From NCBI RefSeq assembly GCF_002735705.1, contig NZ_PDZL01000004.1, forward strand, positions 372,001 to 436,000: a stretch of DNA of 64,000 nucleotides. Direction: 5' to 3'. The notes beneath the pieces were generated by a model that saw nothing but the letters and a program-made list of their open reading frames with translations, did no database searches and had not been told where the DNA came from. Shown piece after piece: positions 8,053-17,846 of this stretch; within the stretch, counting starts at the first letter, position 1, and every line of letters starts with the position of its first letter. This stretch comes from Janthinobacterium sp. BJB426 (GTDB lineage Bacteria > Pseudomonadota > Gammaproteobacteria > Burkholderiales > Burkholderiaceae_D). The position numbers and the translations under genes were made by a program.

Positions 8053-8817
8053 TTATTTGACTTCCTTCCAGAACGACGCGTTAAGGCGCCATGCCAGCAG
8101 AGCAAAGACCGACAGGAACAGCAGCACCCACACGCCCAGGCGCTTGCGTGTCTGCTGTGCCGGTTCGGCCATCCACTCCATGTAGCCGACCAGGTCGGCT
8201 ACCGCATTGTCATACTCGATCTTGTTCAACGTACCTGGCTTGACCTGCTCGAAGCCGGCAAATTTGTGGATCTTCTTGCCAGCGTCGTGCGGATCATTCT
8301 CTTCCACGAACTTGGCAGACTGGACACCTTGCAATTCCCATAATACATGCGGCATGGCAACATTCGGCACGACCATGTTGTTCCAGCCGGTCGGACGAGT
8401 GTCGTCTTTATAGAACGTACGCAGGTAAGTATACAGGTAGTCGCCGCCTGTGCCAGCGGAAGATGATTTCGCGCGCGAAATTACCGACAAATCCGGCGGT
8501 ACGACGCCAAAGAAAGCCTTGGCGTCCTGCGGTGCCAGGCTTGTCGTCATCAAGTCGCCGACTTTATCGCCGGAGAACAACAGATTCTGCTTGATCTGGT
8601 CTTCCGTCAAACCCAGGTCGCGCAGCCGGTTGTAGCGCATCGACACGGCGGCGTGGCAATTCAAGCAATAGTTGACGAACAATTTGGCGCCATGTTGCAG
8701 CGCCGCCATGTTGGTTTGGCGGTCAGGAGCCTTGTCCAGCGGAAAGCCGCCTTCGCTGGCGAGAGCCATGGTAGGCACGAAGGCCAGGATGGCGAGCAGT
8801 TTTTTTGCAATCTTCAT
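8053..8817 (-). CDS. petC: Cytochrome c1, ubiquinol-cytochrome c reductase
   Basis: A 254-residue haem protein of the bc1 complex that passes electrons from the Rieske centre to a soluble or bound cytochrome c. A signal peptide spans 1-20 (ending MALA). The covalent haem site CLNCH is at residues 51-55 and the axial Met lies in the VAMPHVLW region. A C-terminal membrane anchor spans about 228-246 and is followed by the short cytosolic tail WKEVK. It is third in the petA-petB-petC operon, 36 bases after petB. Confidence 0.96.
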   Translation of the reverse strand: MKIAKKLLAILAFVPTMALASEGGFPLDKAPDRQTNMAALQHGAKLFVNYCLNCHAAVSMRYNRLRDLGLTEDQIKQNLLFSGDKVGDLMTTSLAPQDAKAFFGVVPPDLSVISRAKSSSAGTGGDYLYTYLRTFYKDDTRPTGWNNMVVPNVAMPHVLWELQGVQSAKFVEENDPHDAGKKIHKFAGFEQVKPGTLNKIEYDNAVADLVGYMEWMAEPAQQTRKRLGVWVLLFLSVFALLAWRLNASFWKEVK

Positions 8818-8853
8818 ATGATGTATGTCCTTTGAGCGTGGCGTGAGAGCGGC

Positions 8854-10266
8854 TTAGTGCGGGTGAAACGTCACACGCGACGGCACGGTCTTGAACTTGC
8901 CCATTGCACTCCACCATGGCATCAACAGGAAGAAGCTGAAGTAAATCAGGGTGCACACTTGCGACACGATGGTTTTCGTATCCGTTGGCGCCTGGGTCCC
9001 CAAGTAGCCGAGGATCAGGAACGACAGGCCGAAGATGGCGTACACATATTTGTGCCAGGTCGGACGGTAGCGGATCGATTTCACGGGCGAATGGTCGAGC
9101 CATGGCAGGAAGGCCAGGATCACGACGGAACCGCCGAAGAACACCACGCCCCAGAATTTCGCGTCCAGCACCTGCGGCAGCATGCCGATGATGGCGACGA
9201 TGGCGATGCCGGCGATGACCGACTTGACGATCGTCGACAGGCGCGACTTGAGCCAGATGAACACCACGTAAGCAGCCACGACACCCATCAGCACGTACAT
9301 GAAGTCGGCCGTGGTGGCACGCAGCACCGAGTAGAACGGCGTGAAGTACCAGGTTGGCGCGATGTGCAGCGGGGTCTTCAGCGAATCGCCGGGCAGGAAG
9401 TTGTTATATTCCAGGAAATAACCGCCCATTTCCGGCGCGAAGAAGACGACGGCGCTGAAAATGACGAGGAAGATCGACACGCCGAACAGGTCATGTACGG
9501 TGTAGTACGGATGCGAAGGAATCGAATCGACCGGGTGGCCATCGGCGCCCAGATTTTCTTTGACTTCGATGCCGTCCGGGTTGCTCGAACCGACTTCGTG
9601 CAGGGCGATCAAGTGCGCTGCAACCAAGCCCAGCAGTACCAGCGGGATGGCGATCACGTGGAAGGCAAAGAAGCGGTTCAGGGTCGCGTCGGAAACGACA
9701 TAGTCGCCGCGGATCCACAGCGACAGGTCAGGGCCGATCAGCGGGATGGCGCCAAACAGGTTGACGATCACTTGGGCGCCCCAGTACGACATCTGGCCCC
9801 ATGGCAACAGGTAGCCGAAGAACGCTTCGGCCATCAGGCACAGGAAGATGGCGAAACCGAACAGCCAGATCAGTTCACGTGGCTTGCGGTACGAGCCGTA
9901 CAGGAGGCCGCGCGTCATGTGCAGGTAGACGATGATGAAGAAGGCCGAGGCGCCCGTCGAGTGCATGTAGCGCACCAGCCAGCCCCACGGTACTTCGCGC
10001 ATGATGTACTCGACGGAATTGAAGGCCAGGGCCGCATCCGGTTTGTAGTGCATGGTCAGGAAGATGCCGGTGACGATCTGCAAGACCAGCACCAGCATGG
10101 CCAGCGAGCCGAAGATGTACCAGAAGTTGAAGTTTTTCGGGGCGTAGTACTTGCCCCATTGGTCGTTCCACAGCTTGGTCAGGGGAAAGCGGTCATCGAC
10201 CCAGCCCAGTGCTTTTTCGGCGACGGGAGCGTCTGCCGGGAACTTCGTTTCTTTGAAAGCAGCCAT
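8854..10266 (-). CDS. petB: Cytochrome b, ubiquinol-cytochrome c reductase
   Basis: A 470-residue membrane core of the bc1 complex holding haems bL and bH and both quinone sites. Haem-ligand histidines lie in the helices with [18 protein letters not shown] and [20 protein letters not shown]. The Qo-site motif, usually PEWY, reads PTWY here (in [15 protein letters not shown]). The length exceeds mitochondrial cytochrome b because of extra C-terminal helices, as in other betaproteobacteria. The ATG at 10266 lies two bases after the petA stop (TGATCATG), implying translational coupling. Confidence 0.96.
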   Translation of the reverse strand: MAAFKETKFPADAPVAEKALGWVDDRFPLTKLWNDQWGKYYAPKNFNFWYIFGSLAMLVLVLQIVTGIFLTMHYKPDAALAFNSVEYIMREVPWGWLVRYMHSTGASAFFIIVYLHMTRGLLYGSYRKPRELIWLFGFAIFLCLMAEAFFGYLLPWGQMSYWGAQVIVNLFGAIPLIGPDLSLWIRGDYVVSDATLNRFFAFHVIAIPLVLLGLVAAHLIALHEVGSSNPDGIEVKENLGADGHPVDSIPSHPYYTVHDLFGVSIFLVIFSAVVFFAPEMGGYFLEYNNFLPGDSLKTPLHIAPTWYFTPFYSVLRATTADFMYVLMGVVAAYVVFIWLKSRLSTIVKSVIAGIAIVAIIGMLPQVLDAKFWGVVFFGGSVVILAFLPWLDHSPVKSIRYRPTWHKYVYAIFGLSFLILGYLGTQAPTDTKTIVSQVCTLIYFSFFLLMPWWSAMGKFKTVPSRVTFHPH

Positions 10267-10268
10267 GA

Positions 10269-10877
10269 TCAAGCCTCGCCTTTCTCGTCTTTACCTATCA
10301 GCAATTTGGTGTCGCTCAGATACATATGACGCGGCACTTGCAGGTTGTCCGGCGCCGGCTTGTTCTTGAACACGCGGCCTGCCATGTCGAAGGTGGAGCC
10401 GTGGCAAGGGCACAGGAAGCCGCCTTCCCAGTCATCGGGCAGCGACGGTTGCGGGCCGGGGGTAAATTTCGAGGAAGGGGAGCAGCCAAGGTGGGTGCAG
10501 ATGCCGACAGCGACGAGAATTTCAGGCTTGATCGAACGCGCCTCGTTCATGCAGTATTCCGGCGTGAATTCGGCGGGATTGCGTTGGGAATTGGCATCGG
10601 CGACCTTGCCATCGGTTTGTTTGAGCGACGCGATCATTTCCGGCGTGCGCTTGAGGATCCAGACCGGCTTGCCGCGCCATTCGACGGTGCGCATTTCGCC
10701 GGGTTGCAAGGTGGTGATGTCTACTTCGACCGGCGCGCCAGCCGCTTTCGCGCGCTCCGACGGCTGGAAGGTGCTTACCAAGGCTCCCGCGGTTGCCAAT
10801 CCAACTACACTGCCCGCCGCGCACGTGGCGACGAGCAAGCCGCGACGGCCTGAATCGACCTGCTTTTCGTTACTCAT
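10269..10877 (-). CDS. petA: Rieske iron-sulfur subunit of the bc1 complex
   Basis: A 202-residue periplasmic iron-sulfur protein anchored by an uncleaved N-terminal helix (about 13-37) that begins SGRRG, resembling a Tat signal. The 2Fe-2S site is complete: C127 and H129 in CTHLGC, C156 and H159 in CPCHG, with C132 and C158 placed for the usual disulfide. It accepts electrons from ubiquinol at the Qo site and passes them to cytochrome c1. It is first in the petABC operon; its promoter must lie in the 413-base gap shared with mscL. Confidence 0.96.
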   Translation of the reverse strand: MSNEKQVDSGRRGLLVATCAAGSVVGLATAGALVSTFQPSERAKAAGAPVEVDITTLQPGEMRTVEWRGKPVWILKRTPEMIASLKQTDGKVADANSQRNPAEFTPEYCMNEARSIKPEILVAVGICTHLGCSPSSKFTPGPQPSLPDDWEGGFLCPCHGSTFDMAGRVFKNKPAPDNLQVPRHMYLSDTKLLIGKDEKGEA

Positions 10878-11290
10878 GCAAACCCCAATCAGTCAAAATG
10901 CGAATCTTTATTATGAGTGGCAGCCGCGAAAAACCCGTCGCCGAAGCTCTTTCCCACTGATTGCCGCAACCCGCATCTTTGTACGGTAAAGTGGCAACAT
11001 CCCTGCGGAACTTCGGACTATGGCGCAGCCCATGCCAGTTTCTTGTTGATTATCCGGAAGTGAAAAAGCCACTTCTGGCAACCGCAAATTATAAGTGAAG
11101 CAAACAACGAATAAAACAAAAACGTTGCTTGTACCATAATTTATATACTTTTGCAGGAGGTGGCTAGTTCTTTCGAACTAGATGCGCACGGCTGTGCCGG
11201 AATTGGTCTCGCCGGCAACCACAAGTTGGTGTACCCGGGAATCAATAGTATGATCGGCATGTTTTTTATACATATCCGAAGGAGAAATTC
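10878..11290. other. Intergenic region between petA and mscL
   Basis: 413 bases without a gene, serving two divergent units. The middle part (about 11090-11155) is AT-rich and likely holds the mscL promoter. Downstream are two hairpins: 11164-11181 (7-bp stem CTAGTTC/GAACTAG) and 11195-11217 (6-bp stem TGCCGG/CCGGCA). They would lie in the mscL leader if transcription starts upstream. I could not fix -35/-10 boxes with confidence. Confidence 0.5.
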
Positions 11291-11740
11291 ATGGCAATGA
11301 TGAAAGAATTTAAAGAATTTGCAATGAAAGGCAACGTCGTCGATCTGGCGGTTGGTGTCATCATCGGCGGCGCCTTCGGCAAGATTGTCGATTCTCTGGT
11401 GCAAGACGTGATCATGCCACCCATCGGCCGCATTTTCGGCGGACTCGATTTCGCCAATTACTATCTGCCCCTGAATGGTCAAGCTACCACGATGACCCTG
11501 GTGGAAGCGAAAAAGGCGGGCGCCGTGCTGGCCTACGGTAATTTCCTCACCATTCTGCTCAATTTCGTCATTTTGGCCTTCATCATCTTCCAGATGGTGC
11601 GCCTGATGAACAAGGCCCGCCGCAGCGAACCGGTCGCGCCGGCAGTTGCACCGGCCACGCCGGAAGACATCGTGCTGCTGCGTGAAATCCGCGACTCACT
11701 GCAGAAGAACGGACAGAATAGCAACGATCTGGCAAAATAA
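11291..11740 (+). CDS. mscL: MscL, large-conductance mechanosensitive channel
   Basis: A 149-residue homopentameric channel that opens under membrane tension during hypo-osmotic shock. The N-terminal amphipathic helix ([15 protein letters not shown]) leads into TM1 with [18 protein letters not shown], the gate-forming segment. TM2 is at about 80-103 and is followed by the basic KARRSE and a C-terminal helix (LLREIRDSL) that forms the cytoplasmic bundle. A strong ribosome site GAAGGAG precedes the ATG. Confidence 0.97.
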   Translation: MAMMKEFKEFAMKGNVVDLAVGVIIGGAFGKIVDSLVQDVIMPPIGRIFGGLDFANYYLPLNGQATTMTLVEAKKAGAVLAYGNFLTILLNFVILAFIIFQMVRLMNKARRSEPVAPAVAPATPEDIVLLREIRDSLQKNGQNSNDLAK

Positions 11741-11779
11741 GTCGTTCCGGCACCGGCCGGCTGACCTGGGTGGAGTGCT

Positions 11780-12940
11780 ATGCGACGATTCTGGTTATTG
11801 TTTGCGCAAACCGTGACGATCGCGTTGGCGCTGTACTTTGTGTACGGCGCGCTGCGCCCGGCCAGCCGGGTACAGCAACTGGGCTCTCCCACCAAGCCGG
11901 TGCCCGTGGTGGAAACGGCGTCGAGCAGCCTGGCGCCCGGCTCCTACCGCGACGCGGCGGCGCGCGCCATGCCCGCCGTCGTCAACATCCTCACCCTGCA
12001 AGTGCCCAAGCGCGGCGCCCATCCGCTGGCGCGCGATCCCTTCTTTAAACGTTTCTTCGGCGACCGCGACCCGGACGGCGAGGATGACGACGACTTGAAA
12101 AACAGCCTCGGTTCGGGCGTGATCGTCAGCCATGAAGGCTATGTGCTGACCAACAACCACGTGGTTGAAGGCGCCGACGAAATCGAAGTCGTGCTCACGG
12201 ATGGCCGCAAGGCGCCCGCCAAGATCGTCGGCCTGGATCCGGAAACGGACCTGGCCGTGATCAAGATCGACCTCGACAAGCTGCCCGTCATCGTGCTGGG
12301 CCAGTCGGAGCTGGCGCGCGTGGGCGACGTGGTGCTGGCCATCGGCAACCCGTTCGGCGTGGGTCAGACGGTGACCATGGGCATCATCTCCGCCCTGGGC
12401 CGCAACAACCTGCACATCAACAGTTTTGAAAACTTCATCCAGACGGATGCGGCCATCAACTTCGGCAACTCGGGCGGCGCCCTGGTCGACACGCGCGGCA
12501 ATCTGATCGGCATCAATACGGCGATCTACTCGCAAAGCGGCGGCTCCGTCGGCATCGGCTTCGCCATTCCCGTCTCTACGGCCAAGACGGTGATGGAAGC
12601 CATCATCAAGGATGGCCACGTGGTGCGCGGCTGGATCGGCGTGGAAACGCAGGACATCACGCCCGAGCTGGCGCAAAGCTTCGGCTTGCAGCGCACGAGC
12701 GGCGCCATCATCGCCGGCGTGGTGCGCAACGGCCCGGCCGACAAGGCGGGCATCGTGCCCGGCGACATCCTGCTGACGGTGGAAGGCAAGCCCGTCGGCG
12801 ACACGACGGAAATGCTGAACCTGATCGCCCAACTGCCGCCCGGCGGAAAAGCTAAAATGACGGTGCTGCGCAAGAATCGCGAAGCGGCGCTCGACGTGAT
12901 GGTAGGCAAGCGCCCCATCCCGAAAGAGCTTTCCAAATAG
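11780..12940 (+). CDS. DegS/HtrA-type serine protease with one PDZ domain
   Basis: A 386-residue inner-membrane-anchored periplasmic protease. The N-terminal helix (5-24) serves as anchor. The trypsin-like domain carries the full triad: H127 (TNNHVV), D157 (ETDLAV) and S231 (FGNSGGAL). A single PDZ domain follows at about 285-375. Single-PDZ, anchored HtrA proteins of the DegS/AlgW type cleave anti-sigma factors in envelope stress. The substrate here is inferred and could differ. It starts 39 bases after mscL. Confidence 0.88.
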   Translation: MRRFWLLFAQTVTIALALYFVYGALRPASRVQQLGSPTKPVPVVETASSSLAPGSYRDAAARAMPAVVNILTLQVPKRGAHPLARDPFFKRFFGDRDPDGEDDDDLKNSLGSGVIVSHEGYVLTNNHVVEGADEIEVVLTDGRKAPAKIVGLDPETDLAVIKIDLDKLPVIVLGQSELARVGDVVLAIGNPFGVGQTVTMGIISALGRNNLHINSFENFIQTDAAINFGNSGGALVDTRGNLIGINTAIYSQSGGSVGIGFAIPVSTAKTVMEAIIKDGHVVRGWIGVETQDITPELAQSFGLQRTSGAIIAGVVRNGPADKAGIVPGDILLTVEGKPVGDTTEMLNLIAQLPPGGKAKMTVLRKNREAALDVMVGKRPIPKELSK

Positions 12941-12961
12941 TTGCTGATCGGAATTTGACAC

Positions 12962-13654
12962 ATGCATGTGCGTGATTTGACCCAATTTTTACGTGAACTG
13001 AGCGACAACAACAACCGTCCCTGGTTTGTCATGAACAAGCCCCGCTACGACATCCTGCGCGAGGAATTCCTCGCGCTGGTCACCAGCCTGATCGGTGAGT
13101 TGGGCAAGTTCGACCCGGCCGTGAAGTACTGCAATCCGAAAAAGGCCTTGTTCCGCATCAACCGCGACGTGCGTTTTGCGCACGACAAGAGTCCGTACAA
13201 GACGCGCTTTTCGGCCGCCATCGCGCCGAACGACATGCGCCGTCCCAGCAAGGCGGGCGGCCCCACGTATTATCTGCAGATCGATGGCCAGGGCAATTTA
13301 CTGTTCGGCGCCGGCGAATATATGCCGCCGCCGGGCCGCCTGAAGGCGCTGCGCGAGCATATGCTCAACGACGCGCCAGGCTTTTCCAAAGTGTTGAAAA
13401 ATAAGCGTTTGAAGGCCCGTTTCGGCACCATCCAGAACGAAGGCAAGCTGCAGCGCCCGCCGAAGGGGTTTGACGCGGACGCCGAACATATCGAATTCAT
13501 CAAGCTGAAGAGCTTTTTTGTCTGGACCGAAGTGCCGCTGCCCGTGAACGCGCCCGAGAAACTGCTGCCGACCCTGGCGGAAGGCTTGAAGGATGCGTGG
13601 CCGCTGGTCGAGTGGATGCGCGGTGCGAAAGAGCCGGAGGAAGTCACCGAGTAA
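12962..13654 (+). CDS. DUF2461 family protein
   Basis: A 230-residue cytosolic protein of the DUF2461 (TIGR02453) family, whose function is unknown. Family landmarks are the N-terminal FLRELSDNNNRPWFVMNKPRYD, the FRINRDVRFAHDKSPYKTRFSA core and the GAGEYMPPPGRLKALRE segment. It follows the DegS-like gene by 21 bases and precedes the cupin gene by 18, so the three probably share a transcript. Confidence 0.85.
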   Translation: MHVRDLTQFLRELSDNNNRPWFVMNKPRYDILREEFLALVTSLIGELGKFDPAVKYCNPKKALFRINRDVRFAHDKSPYKTRFSAAIAPNDMRRPSKAGGPTYYLQIDGQGNLLFGAGEYMPPPGRLKALREHMLNDAPGFSKVLKNKRLKARFGTIQNEGKLQRPPKGFDADAEHIEFIKLKSFFVWTEVPLPVNAPEKLLPTLAEGLKDAWPLVEWMRGAKEPEEVTE

Positions 13655-13672
13655 TTGCGGAAGGAGCACATG

Positions 13673-14014
13673 ATGGCACTGGAGCACGCAAGTTCAGGAC
13701 AGGTGATCGAGGTGCTGCGCAGGGACGGCGACGACCTGTCGCAGTTTTCCGCCATCGCGCTGGCCAAAACGGATGAGCTGGAATTGATCCGCATGTGCAT
13801 GCCCAAGGGCAAGACCATGCCCGAGCATCACGTGCTCGGCGAAATCACCTTGCTGTGCCTGCAAGGGCAGGTGGCGGTGGAGGCGCATGGCGGCGTGCAG
13901 GTGCTGGGATCGGGGCAGATGCTGTACCTGCTCGGCGGCCAGGCGCACGCCCTGGAAGCGCGCGAAGACAGTCTGTTATTGCTCACCATACTCATGCACA
14001 AGGCGGGGCGCTAG
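13673..14014 (+). CDS. Cupin-domain protein
   Basis: A 113-residue single-domain cupin. The first cupin motif (MPEHHVLGEITLLCLQGQVAVEAHG) carries His-His and Glu in metal-binding positions; the second (LYLLGGQAHALEAREDS) carries a further His. Small cupins of this kind bind a metal or a small ligand; I cannot name a substrate. The AAGGAG site sits 6 bases before the ATG at 13673, which I preferred to the ATG one codon earlier. Confidence 0.75.
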   Translation: MALEHASSGQVIEVLRRDGDDLSQFSAIALAKTDELELIRMCMPKGKTMPEHHVLGEITLLCLQGQVAVEAHGGVQVLGSGQMLYLLGGQAHALEAREDSLLLLTILMHKAGR

Positions 14015-14027
14015 CTTTCCGGGTGCT

Positions 14028-15068
14028 TCAAGCCGCCTCGGCGCGCGGATCGCGCGACAGCAGCTGCTGCACCATCACGTGCGGCAAGTCCCCATCGAAC
14101 AGCACGCCGGCCACCGCGTTGGTGATCGGCATGTCGACGCCCATGCGGCGCGCCAGTTCGCGTACGGCCTTGGCGCAGGGCACGCCTTCGGCCACGTGAC
14201 CGAGCTCAGCCACGATGGTGTCCAGCGCCTTGCCTTGCGCCAAACCCAGGCCGACGCGGCGGTTGCGCGACAGGTCGCCCGTGCACGTCAGAATCAAGTC
14301 GCCCATGCCCGTCAAGCCCATGAACGTTTCTGTCTGGCCACCCAGCGCCGTGCCCAGGCGCGTGATTTCCGCCAGGCCACGCGTGATCAGCGCGGCGCGC
14401 GCATTCAAGCCCAGGCCCAGGCCGTCGGCCACGCCGGTGGCGATCGCCAGCACGTTCTTGACGGCGCCGCCCACTTCCACGCCCACCAGGTCGTCGCTCG
14501 CATACACGCGGATGGTGCCGCCATGCAAGGCCGAGACGACGGCGCCGCGCAAGGCGGCATTGTGCGAAGCGATGGTCAGCGCGCACGGCAAGCCGCGTGC
14601 CACTTCCTGCGCGAACGAGGGGCCGGACAGGGCGCCGCCGGGAATCTTGTCGCCCAGCACTTCCTGCACGATCTGGTGCGGCAGCAAGCCCGTGCCGCCT
14701 TCAAAGCCTTTGCACAGCCACACCAGGTTGCCGATCGCCTTGTCTTTCAGCTGATGCAGCATGGGCCGCAAGCCCGCCACAGGGCAGGCGGCGATCAGGA
14801 GGCCGTGTTCGCCGCTGGCATGCGCGACGGCGGCGTCGAAATCGGCGCTGATGCGCAGCTGCGGCGGTAAAGGGAAACCGGGCAAATAGCTGTTTTCACC
14901 GCTGGCGGCCATGGCGGCCATGGCCTGGCCGTTGCGGCCCCACAGCAGCACGTCATGACGGCCAGCCAGGGCCATGGCCACGGCCGTGCCCCAGGCGCCG
15001 GCGCCCAGGATGGTGATCTTGCGGGCGGCGGGAATATTGTCGGGAGTGACTTCAGGAGAAACTTGCAT
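14028..15068 (-). CDS. gpsA: GpsA, glycerol-3-phosphate dehydrogenase (NAD(P)+)
   Basis: A 346-residue cytosolic enzyme that reduces dihydroxyacetone phosphate to sn-glycerol 3-phosphate for phospholipid synthesis. The Rossmann nucleotide motif GAGAWG is at 22-27, the substrate-loop motif CKGFEGGTG at about 119-127 and the catalytic Lys region [13 protein letters not shown] at about 200. The C-terminal NAD_Gly3P_dh domain is complete. It is last of the minus-strand row that begins with the rhodanese and grxC, downstream of secB as in related genomes. Confidence 0.96.
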   Translation of the reverse strand: MQVSPEVTPDNIPAARKITILGAGAWGTAVAMALAGRHDVLLWGRNGQAMAAMAASGENSYLPGFPLPPQLRISADFDAAVAHASGEHGLLIAACPVAGLRPMLHQLKDKAIGNLVWLCKGFEGGTGLLPHQIVQEVLGDKIPGGALSGPSFAQEVARGLPCALTIASHNAALRGAVVSALHGGTIRVYASDDLVGVEVGGAVKNVLAIATGVADGLGLGLNARAALITRGLAEITRLGTALGGQTETFMGLTGMGDLILTCTGDLSRNRRVGLGLAQGKALDTIVAELGHVAEGVPCAKAVRELARRMGVDMPITNAVAGVLFDGDLPHVMVQQLLSRDPRAEAA

Positions 15069-15104
15069 GCAACCTCAACGGGGCAGGGGGAACGGACGCG
15101 GTGC

Positions 15105-15566
15105 TTACAGGCCCCACACTTCGCTGGTCTTGACGTAGCCGCTCTGGCCATCCTTGTGGCGCACCTTGACCCAGCCGGAGCTCGGCTGCTCGCTCATTTC
15201 CAGCAGCACGCCCTTGTCGACGAGGATGATGGGGGAGGCGATGTCGTCGGGGCTGGCGCGAACCTTGAGGTTCGCGGCGCGCGCCACGACGTTGCGCTTG
15301 GCCGACAGGCCCTTGGCTTCCGTCCAGGCCATTTCGCCGCTGGCGTCGCGTACCTTGACCCATTCGCCGTAGCTGAGCACCACTTCCAGCGGCATGCCGC
15401 GTGGCGCCACGTACAGCTTGCCTCCCTTGGAGGATGGCGCGTCGTACAGGATCACGGGAGCGGCGCCCACCGTTTTGAAATCGACGGCGTGGCTGGCGGC
15501 GGTCGCCAGCAGCAGCACGGCGCCGGCCATCCAGCGGAACTTGCTCAAGAGCGCACTTTTCAACAT
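15105..15566 (-). CDS. Periplasmic SH3-domain protein
   Basis: A 153-residue exported protein with two bacterial SH3-like units. The signal peptide spans about 1-27 (ending ASHA). The first unit covers about residues 30-80 (APVILYDAPSSKGGKLYVAPRGMP) and the second 95-150 (ANLKVRASPD, ending GYVKTSEVWGL). Bacterial SH3 domains of this type usually bind cell-wall peptides. It sits between secB and gpsA on the same strand. The substrate is not known. Confidence 0.8.
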   Translation of the reverse strand: MLKSALLSKFRWMAGAVLLLATAASHAVDFKTVGAAPVILYDAPSSKGGKLYVAPRGMPLEVVLSYGEWVKVRDASGEMAWTEAKGLSAKRNVVARAANLKVRASPDDIASPIILVDKGVLLEMSEQPSSGWVKVRHKDGQSGYVKTSEVWGL

Positions 15567-15588
15567 GATATTTTTGAACCTTAACGAA

Positions 15589-15611
15589 ACACGGCGGCCA
15601 GGCCGCCGTGT
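15589..15611 (-). terminator. Strong hairpin after secB, T-poor
   Basis: A 10-bp perfect GC-rich stem (ACACGGCGGC with GCCGCCGTGT) and a 3-base loop lie between secB and the SH3 gene. On the minus strand the trailing sequence is TTCGTTAAGG, so the U-tract is poor. It may act as a partial terminator or a 3'-end stabiliser. Confidence 0.5.
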
Positions 15612-15649
15612 CAGGCCAGCCTTGACGGCCAGCGGGGTCTTGCAAGAGC

Positions 15650-16123
15650 TTAGTGCGTTTCGCTGGCTGCTGGCGCTGCGGCAGCGGCGTCAGCAATAGC
15701 TTGCAGACGTTGTTGGTAGAACACTTCGAAGTTGATCTCGGCCAGGTGTACTGGCGGGAAGCCGGCACGGGTGATCACGTCGGCGATGTTGGCGCGCAGG
15801 TAAGGGTAGATGATGTTCGGGCAGCCGATTCCCAGCAGTGGATCGAGTTGATCAGCAGGAATGTTGCGTGCTTCGAAGATACCGGCTTGCTTGCCTTCAA
15901 CCAGGAAAGCGACTTTTTCGCCGACTTTGGCGGTGACGGTGATGGTCACGGTGGCTTCGAAGATGCCGTCGGCCAGAGGCGCAGCGCCCACGTCCAGTGC
16001 CACTTCGATGGCTGGTGCTTCTTGTTCCAGGAAAATAGCTGGGGAATTTGGTTGTTCCAGCGACATGTCTTTCAGGTAGACGCGTTGGATTTGGAAGACT
16101 GGTTGCAGATTTTCGTCAGACAT
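15650..16123 (-). CDS. secB: SecB, protein-export chaperone
   Basis: A 157-residue homotetrameric chaperone that keeps preproteins unfolded and hands them to SecA. Family features are [20 protein letters not shown] at the N-terminus, the [17 protein letters not shown] strand and [33 protein letters not shown] near the C-terminus. An Ala-rich tail follows. The ATG at 16123 gives the family start MSDEN; the frame runs further upstream without support. Confidence 0.96.
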   Translation of the reverse strand: MSDENLQPVFQIQRVYLKDMSLEQPNSPAIFLEQEAPAIEVALDVGAAPLADGIFEATVTITVTAKVGEKVAFLVEGKQAGIFEARNIPADQLDPLLGIGCPNIIYPYLRANIADVITRAGFPPVHLAEINFEVFYQQRLQAIADAAAAAPAASETH

Positions 16124-16283
16124 GGAACGCTTTCGTTGTAAAGGACAAGAACGGCACACCGTTCAAATATGGTGCTTGCGGTATTCAAACCGCGCCGGAT
16201 AGGCGCGGCCAGATCAGGTGCGAGGGCAATTGTATCAAAACAATACGACAAAAAACCAAGCAATTTCTCGAACCCGCTTTATA

Positions 16284-16550
16284 TCAGGCTGCCGTGCCAT
16301 TTAACAAGGGGTCCAGCTTGCCAGCTTGATCGAGCGCATACAAATCGTCGAATCCGCCCACGTGGGTATCGCCCACATAGATTTGCGGGACCGTGCGGCG
16401 GCCCGTGCGTTCCATCATCTTGATGCGCTCTTCCGGGTCGAGGTCGACGCGGATCTTTTGTACGGCGACGCCCTTCGATTCCAACAGGCGCTCGGCGCGC
16501 ACGCAATACGGGCACACGGCGGTGCTATACACAATTACTGGGACGGTCAT
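16284..16550 (-). CDS. grxC: GrxC, glutaredoxin 3
   Basis: An 88-residue dithiol glutaredoxin that reduces protein disulfides and glutathionylated proteins with glutathione. The active site CPYC is at 13-16, the cis-Pro region RTVPQIYV follows and the glutathione-binding GGFDDL is near residue 65. It lies between the rhodanese and secB genes, the common betaproteobacterial order. Confidence 0.95.
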   Translation of the reverse strand: MTVPVIVYSTAVCPYCVRAERLLESKGVAVQKIRVDLDPEERIKMMERTGRRTVPQIYVGDTHVGGFDDLYALDQAGKLDPLLNGTAA

Positions 16551-16575
16551 GATGATTCCTTCAGTTAATGCTGGT

Positions 16576-16992
16576 TTATTTCGCCAGCGACAAGGTTTTC
16601 AATGGCAAACCCTGCTTTTTCCATTCGTCGAGGCCGCCTTCCAGGCTCGTTGCCTCAGCGAAACCAGCTTTGCCCAGCAGGCCGACGGCGGTTGCCGAAC
16701 GCGAACCTTTCTGGCAAACCACTACAATGGGGCGCGTTTTGAATTTTTCCAGCTCGCCCACGCGTTTTGCCAGTTCCGGCAGCGGAATATTTTTTGCGTC
16801 AGGCAAGTGACCCGTGGCGAATTCTTCCGCGCTGCGCACGTCGACGATGATGGTTTTGCCGCGGTTGATCAGTTGCGTGACTTCCAGCACGGTCGCGCGC
16901 TTGCCGCGCATCGACAGCAGTGGCCAGAGGAGGGCGCCGCCGGAAATAATGACGATGGCAAACAGAAAAATGTGGTCGATAATGAATTTCAC
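16576..16992 (-). CDS. Membrane-anchored rhodanese-like protein
   Basis: A 138-residue protein with an N-terminal membrane helix (about 6-25) and a single rhodanese domain (35-135). The active-site Cys is C93 in VVCQKGSRSA, so sulfurtransferase activity is plausible. It lies 25 bases upstream of grxC, suggesting a shared role in sulfur or thiol chemistry. It is divergent from gpmA, from which it is separated by about 100 bases that must hold both promoters. Confidence 0.88.
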   Translation of the reverse strand: MKFIIDHIFLFAIVIISGGALLWPLLSMRGKRATVLEVTQLINRGKTIIVDVRSAEEFATGHLPDAKNIPLPELAKRVGELEKFKTRPIVVVCQKGSRSATAVGLLGKAGFAEATSLEGGLDEWKKQGLPLKTLSLAK

Positions 16993-17098
16993 GTAGGGTC
17001 CAATGGTTTAAGTCAATCCGCGCATTATAAAATAGAAGCTGGACGAGGTCTTTTTACGTTTTGCTTTTTTGATTTGAACCCCTTGAGAAGATAGAACT

Positions 17099-17845
17099 AT
17101 GTACAAAATCGTTTTCATGCGTCACGGCGAGTCCACCTGGAACCTCGATAACCGCTTCACCGGCTGGACCGACGTCGATCTGACGGAAAAGGGCGTCAAC
17201 GAAGCCAAGGCCGCCGGCCAGATCCTCAAGCAGGAAGGTTTTACGTTCGACGTGGCCTACACTTCCGTTCTGAAGCGCGCCATCCGCACCCTGTGGCTGG
17301 CGCTCGACGAGATGGACATGATGTATTTGCCAATCAAGAACGACTGGCGCTTGAACGAGCGCCACTACGGCGCCCTGCAAGGCCTGGACAAGGGCGAGAC
17401 AGCCGCCAAGTATGGCGACGAGCAAGTACTGGTATGGCGCCGCAGCTACGATACGCCGCCGCCGCCGCTGGAAGCGAACGACGACCGCGCCTCGTACAAC
17501 GACCCGCGTTATGCCGGCTTGCCGCAAGCATCGATTCCGCTGACCGAATGCCTGAAAGACACCGTGGCGCGCGTGATGCCGGCCTGGGATGAAGAAATCG
17601 CCCCGGCCATCCGCGCCGGCAAGAAAATCATCATTTCGGCCCACGGCAACAGCCTGCGCGCGCTGATCAAGATGCTCGACGGCATCAGCGACAGCGACAT
17701 CGTCGGCCTGAACATTCCGAACGGCCAGCCGCTCGTGTATGAACTGGACGCCGACCTGAAACCGATCCGTCATTATTATCTGGGCGACCCGGCAGCGATT
17801 GCGGCAGCGCAAGCAGCCGTGGCGAACCAAGGGAAGGCCAAGTAA
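17099..17845 (+). CDS. gpmA: GpmA, 2,3-bisphosphoglycerate-dependent phosphoglycerate mutase
   Basis: A 248-residue glycolytic and gluconeogenic enzyme interconverting 3- and 2-phosphoglycerate. It starts [13 protein letters not shown] with the phosphorylated His at position 9. The [15 protein letters not shown] segment and the [13 protein letters not shown] motif with the second catalytic His are both present. Length and sequence are standard for the family. Confidence 0.97.
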   Translation: MYKIVFMRHGESTWNLDNRFTGWTDVDLTEKGVNEAKAAGQILKQEGFTFDVAYTSVLKRAIRTLWLALDEMDMMYLPIKNDWRLNERHYGALQGLDKGETAAKYGDEQVLVWRRSYDTPPPPLEANDDRASYNDPRYAGLPQASIPLTECLKDTVARVMPAWDEEIAPAIRAGKKIIISAHGNSLRALIKMLDGISDSDIVGLNIPNGQPLVYELDADLKPIRHYYLGDPAAIAAAQAAVANQGKAK

Positions 17846-17846
17846 C

